A stretch of 13,052 nt of DNA, from assembly GCA_002313325.1 (NCBI GenBank), contig DCBE01000020.1, positions 1-13,052 on the forward strand. The letters are read 5' to 3'. A model generated the notes under the pieces. It did not search any database and was not told where the DNA came from. It saw only the letters and a list, made by a program, of their open reading frames with translations. Position 1 is the stretch's first letter. Every line of letters begins with the position of its first letter. Origin of the DNA: Flavobacteriaceae bacterium UBA1115 (GTDB lineage: Bacteria > Bacteroidota > Bacteroidia > Flavobacteriales > Flavobacteriaceae). A program made the position numbers and the translations under genes. Shown here one piece after another: positions 11,962-13,052 of the stretch.

Positions 11962-12813
11962 ATGTCTCGTATTTTTCTTACTGAATGCCCTAGAGATGCC
12001 CTGCAAGGCATCAAAACATTTATCCCCACGGACGTAAAAGTTAAATACTTGCAGTCGCTTCTACGGGTTGGATATGACATACTCGACTTTGGAAGCTTTG
12101 TCTCTCCCAGGGTTATTCCACAAATGCGAGATACTCATGAAGTTATCAAGCAGTTGGATTTAAGCGAAACAAGAACCAAGCTATTGGCCATAATTGCAAA
12201 CGAAAGAGGTGCTACTGAGGCATTTTCTTATGATCAGATTAGTTATATAGGTTATCCCTTTTCAATTTCTGAAAACTTTCAAATGCGTAATACCAACACC
12301 ACTATTGAGGAATCTTTATTGCTATTGAATCGATTGGTTGAACGTGCTGTTGGCATAGATCAGGAGTTGGTTGTTTATTTGAGCATGGGTTTTGGTAATC
12401 CCTATGGCGACCCTTGGAGCCCAGCACTAGTTGCCGATTGGGTGAAAAGATTGGTTGATATAGGGGTTAACCGTATTTCACTTTCAGATACAGTAGGTCT
12501 TGCGCAAGCAGACACAATAAGGGAATTGTTTGAATATTTAAACATGGTGCATCCTGATGTATTCTTTGGTGCGCACCTTCATGCAAAGCCCAACAAAGCT
12601 ATATCAAAAATAAAGGCAGCCTATGCGGGCGGATGTCGTGCTTTTGATAGTACCATACGTGGGCTCGGGGGCTGCCCAATGGCCAAAGACTCGCTTACAG
12701 GTAATGTTCCAACTGAAAAATTGCTCTCCTTTTTAACCGCCCAAAAAGCCAAATTTTCGGTAAATATGCTTCATTTTGAGGCCGCTTATAATACTTCTTT
12801 ACAGAGCTGGTAG
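11962..12813 (+). CDS. Hydroxymethylglutaryl-CoA lyase family protein
   Basis: HMG-CoA lyase splits 3-hydroxy-3-methylglutaryl-CoA into acetoacetate and acetyl-CoA at the end of leucine breakdown. The 283-residue TIM barrel carries the active-site set: Arg11-Asp12 in ECPRDALQG (R41-D42 in the human enzyme), GSFVSP at 44-49, SDTVGLA at 175-181, metal ligands His205 and His207 in GAHLHAKP, and catalytic Cys238 in GLGGCPMA followed by the signature TGNVPTEKL. The first motif differs from the common EVGPRDGLQ by having C-P before R-D and Ala for Gly, so a related aldol-type lyase of the same family is possible. Length and start are normal. It stands divergent from the DUF3050 gene and has no leucine-catabolic partner in the window. 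Confidence 0.9.
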   Translation: MSRIFLTECPRDALQGIKTFIPTDVKVKYLQSLLRVGYDILDFGSFVSPRVIPQMRDTHEVIKQLDLSETRTKLLAIIANERGATEAFSYDQISYIGYPFSISENFQMRNTNTTIEESLLLLNRLVERAVGIDQELVVYLSMGFGNPYGDPWSPALVADWVKRLVDIGVNRISLSDTVGLAQADTIRELFEYLNMVHPDVFFGAHLHAKPNKAISKIKAAYAGGCRAFDSTIRGLGGCPMAKDSLTGNVPTEKLLSFLTAQKAKFSVNMLHFEAAYNTSLQSW

Positions 12814-13052
12814 ACACCTTATTTAAAATAAATCCAAATAAACTTTGCAGTTTAATTATTTGGTTATAAATTAGCTGTAATTTAAAAACAATCTAAATAA
12901 AAATAACTGTTGTTGGATATAACTCTTGATCAGCTTTTTGAAAATACATAATCCTTATTTTCAATACGGTTTTCAGTTGCACCTTTTTCAAAAAGCTGTG
13001 AAAGAACATATAATTTTTATCAGACATCAATTTTTTTTAATAAAATAATAAA
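12814..13052. other. Gene-free AT-rich right end
   Basis: No reading frame of interest is seen after the lyase stop. The stretch is very AT-rich and holds the alternative hairpins at 12931-12998 plus a T-run at 13030-13037. It probably contains the 3' end of the lyase transcript and the leader of the next gene, which lies outside the window. Confidence 0.5.
12931..12998. repeat. Inverted repeats that can form two exclusive hairpins
   Basis: CAGCTTTTTGAAAA (12931-12944) is the exact reverse complement of TTTTCAAAAAGCTG (12985-12998), a 14-bp stem around 40 bases. The 3' part of the first arm, TTGAAAATA (12938-12946), is also the exact reverse complement of TATTTTCAA (12956-12964), a 9-bp stem with a 9-base loop. 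The first arm cannot join both at once. Confidence 0.6.

Noticed and set aside
1..13052. CRISPR arrays, insertion sequences, prophage or known defence genes
   Set aside because: No regularly spaced repeats, transposase motifs or phage proteins were seen on either strand.

Overview
The window looks like a chromosomal segment of a member of the Bacteroidota, most likely class Flavobacteriia. Four things point that way: a Por secretion (T9SS) C-terminal sorting domain, a bacillithiol gene (bshB1), a folP-cdaA pair and a double-DUF1599 protein of the kind I associate with this group, and promoter boxes of the Bacteroidota type (-7 TAnnTTTG with a -33 TTTG) in place of sigma70 boxes. Several genes start with TTG or GTG, and Shine-Dalgarno sequences are almost absent. 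This placement rests on recognised families and motifs, not on a database search.

Layout. Bases 1-50 hold the first codons of a leftward metallophosphoesterase gene cut by the window edge, divergent from truA (71-826). truA overlaps an ABC exporter gene (819-2594). That gene meets cdaA (c-di-AMP synthase, minus) tail to tail, with both stop codons inside one TTAA. folP lies upstream of cdaA in the same leftward unit. Divergent from folP is a tight rightward operon of DUF1599 protein, tpiA, prmA and clpS, with gaps of 2 to 5 bases. A secreted glutathione-peroxidase-like protein and bshB1 follow one base apart. tRNA-His comes next as its own unit, with a good promoter and a clean hairpin terminator.

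From about 8181 to 10069 the sequence changes character. It is visibly more AT-rich and holds a T9SS-secreted protein, a membrane protein resembling the YdjM/DUF457 metal-dependent hydrolases, and two very small membrane proteins of 55 and 40 residues. Related short motifs sit just 3' of several of these genes. This looks like an accessory segment next to a tRNA. The last part returns to ordinary genes: a leftward pair (DUF3050 protein, then an M28 lipoprotein peptidase) and a divergent HMG-CoA-lyase-like gene. The final 239 bases have no gene but carry two mutually exclusive hairpins.

How the genes fit together. Most are housekeeping: tRNA modification (TruA), folate (FolP), second messenger (CdaA), glycolysis (TpiA), ribosomal protein methylation (PrmA) and N-end-rule proteolysis (ClpS). 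The Gpx-BshB1 pair suggests thiol-based peroxide defence. I found no CRISPR array, transposase, phage gene or recognised defence system. The most unusual items are the 3'-flank repeats in the accessory segment, the alternative hairpins at the right end, the doubled DUF1599 protein, the RHR-to-RHK change in CdaA and the likely diiron site of the DUF3050 protein.
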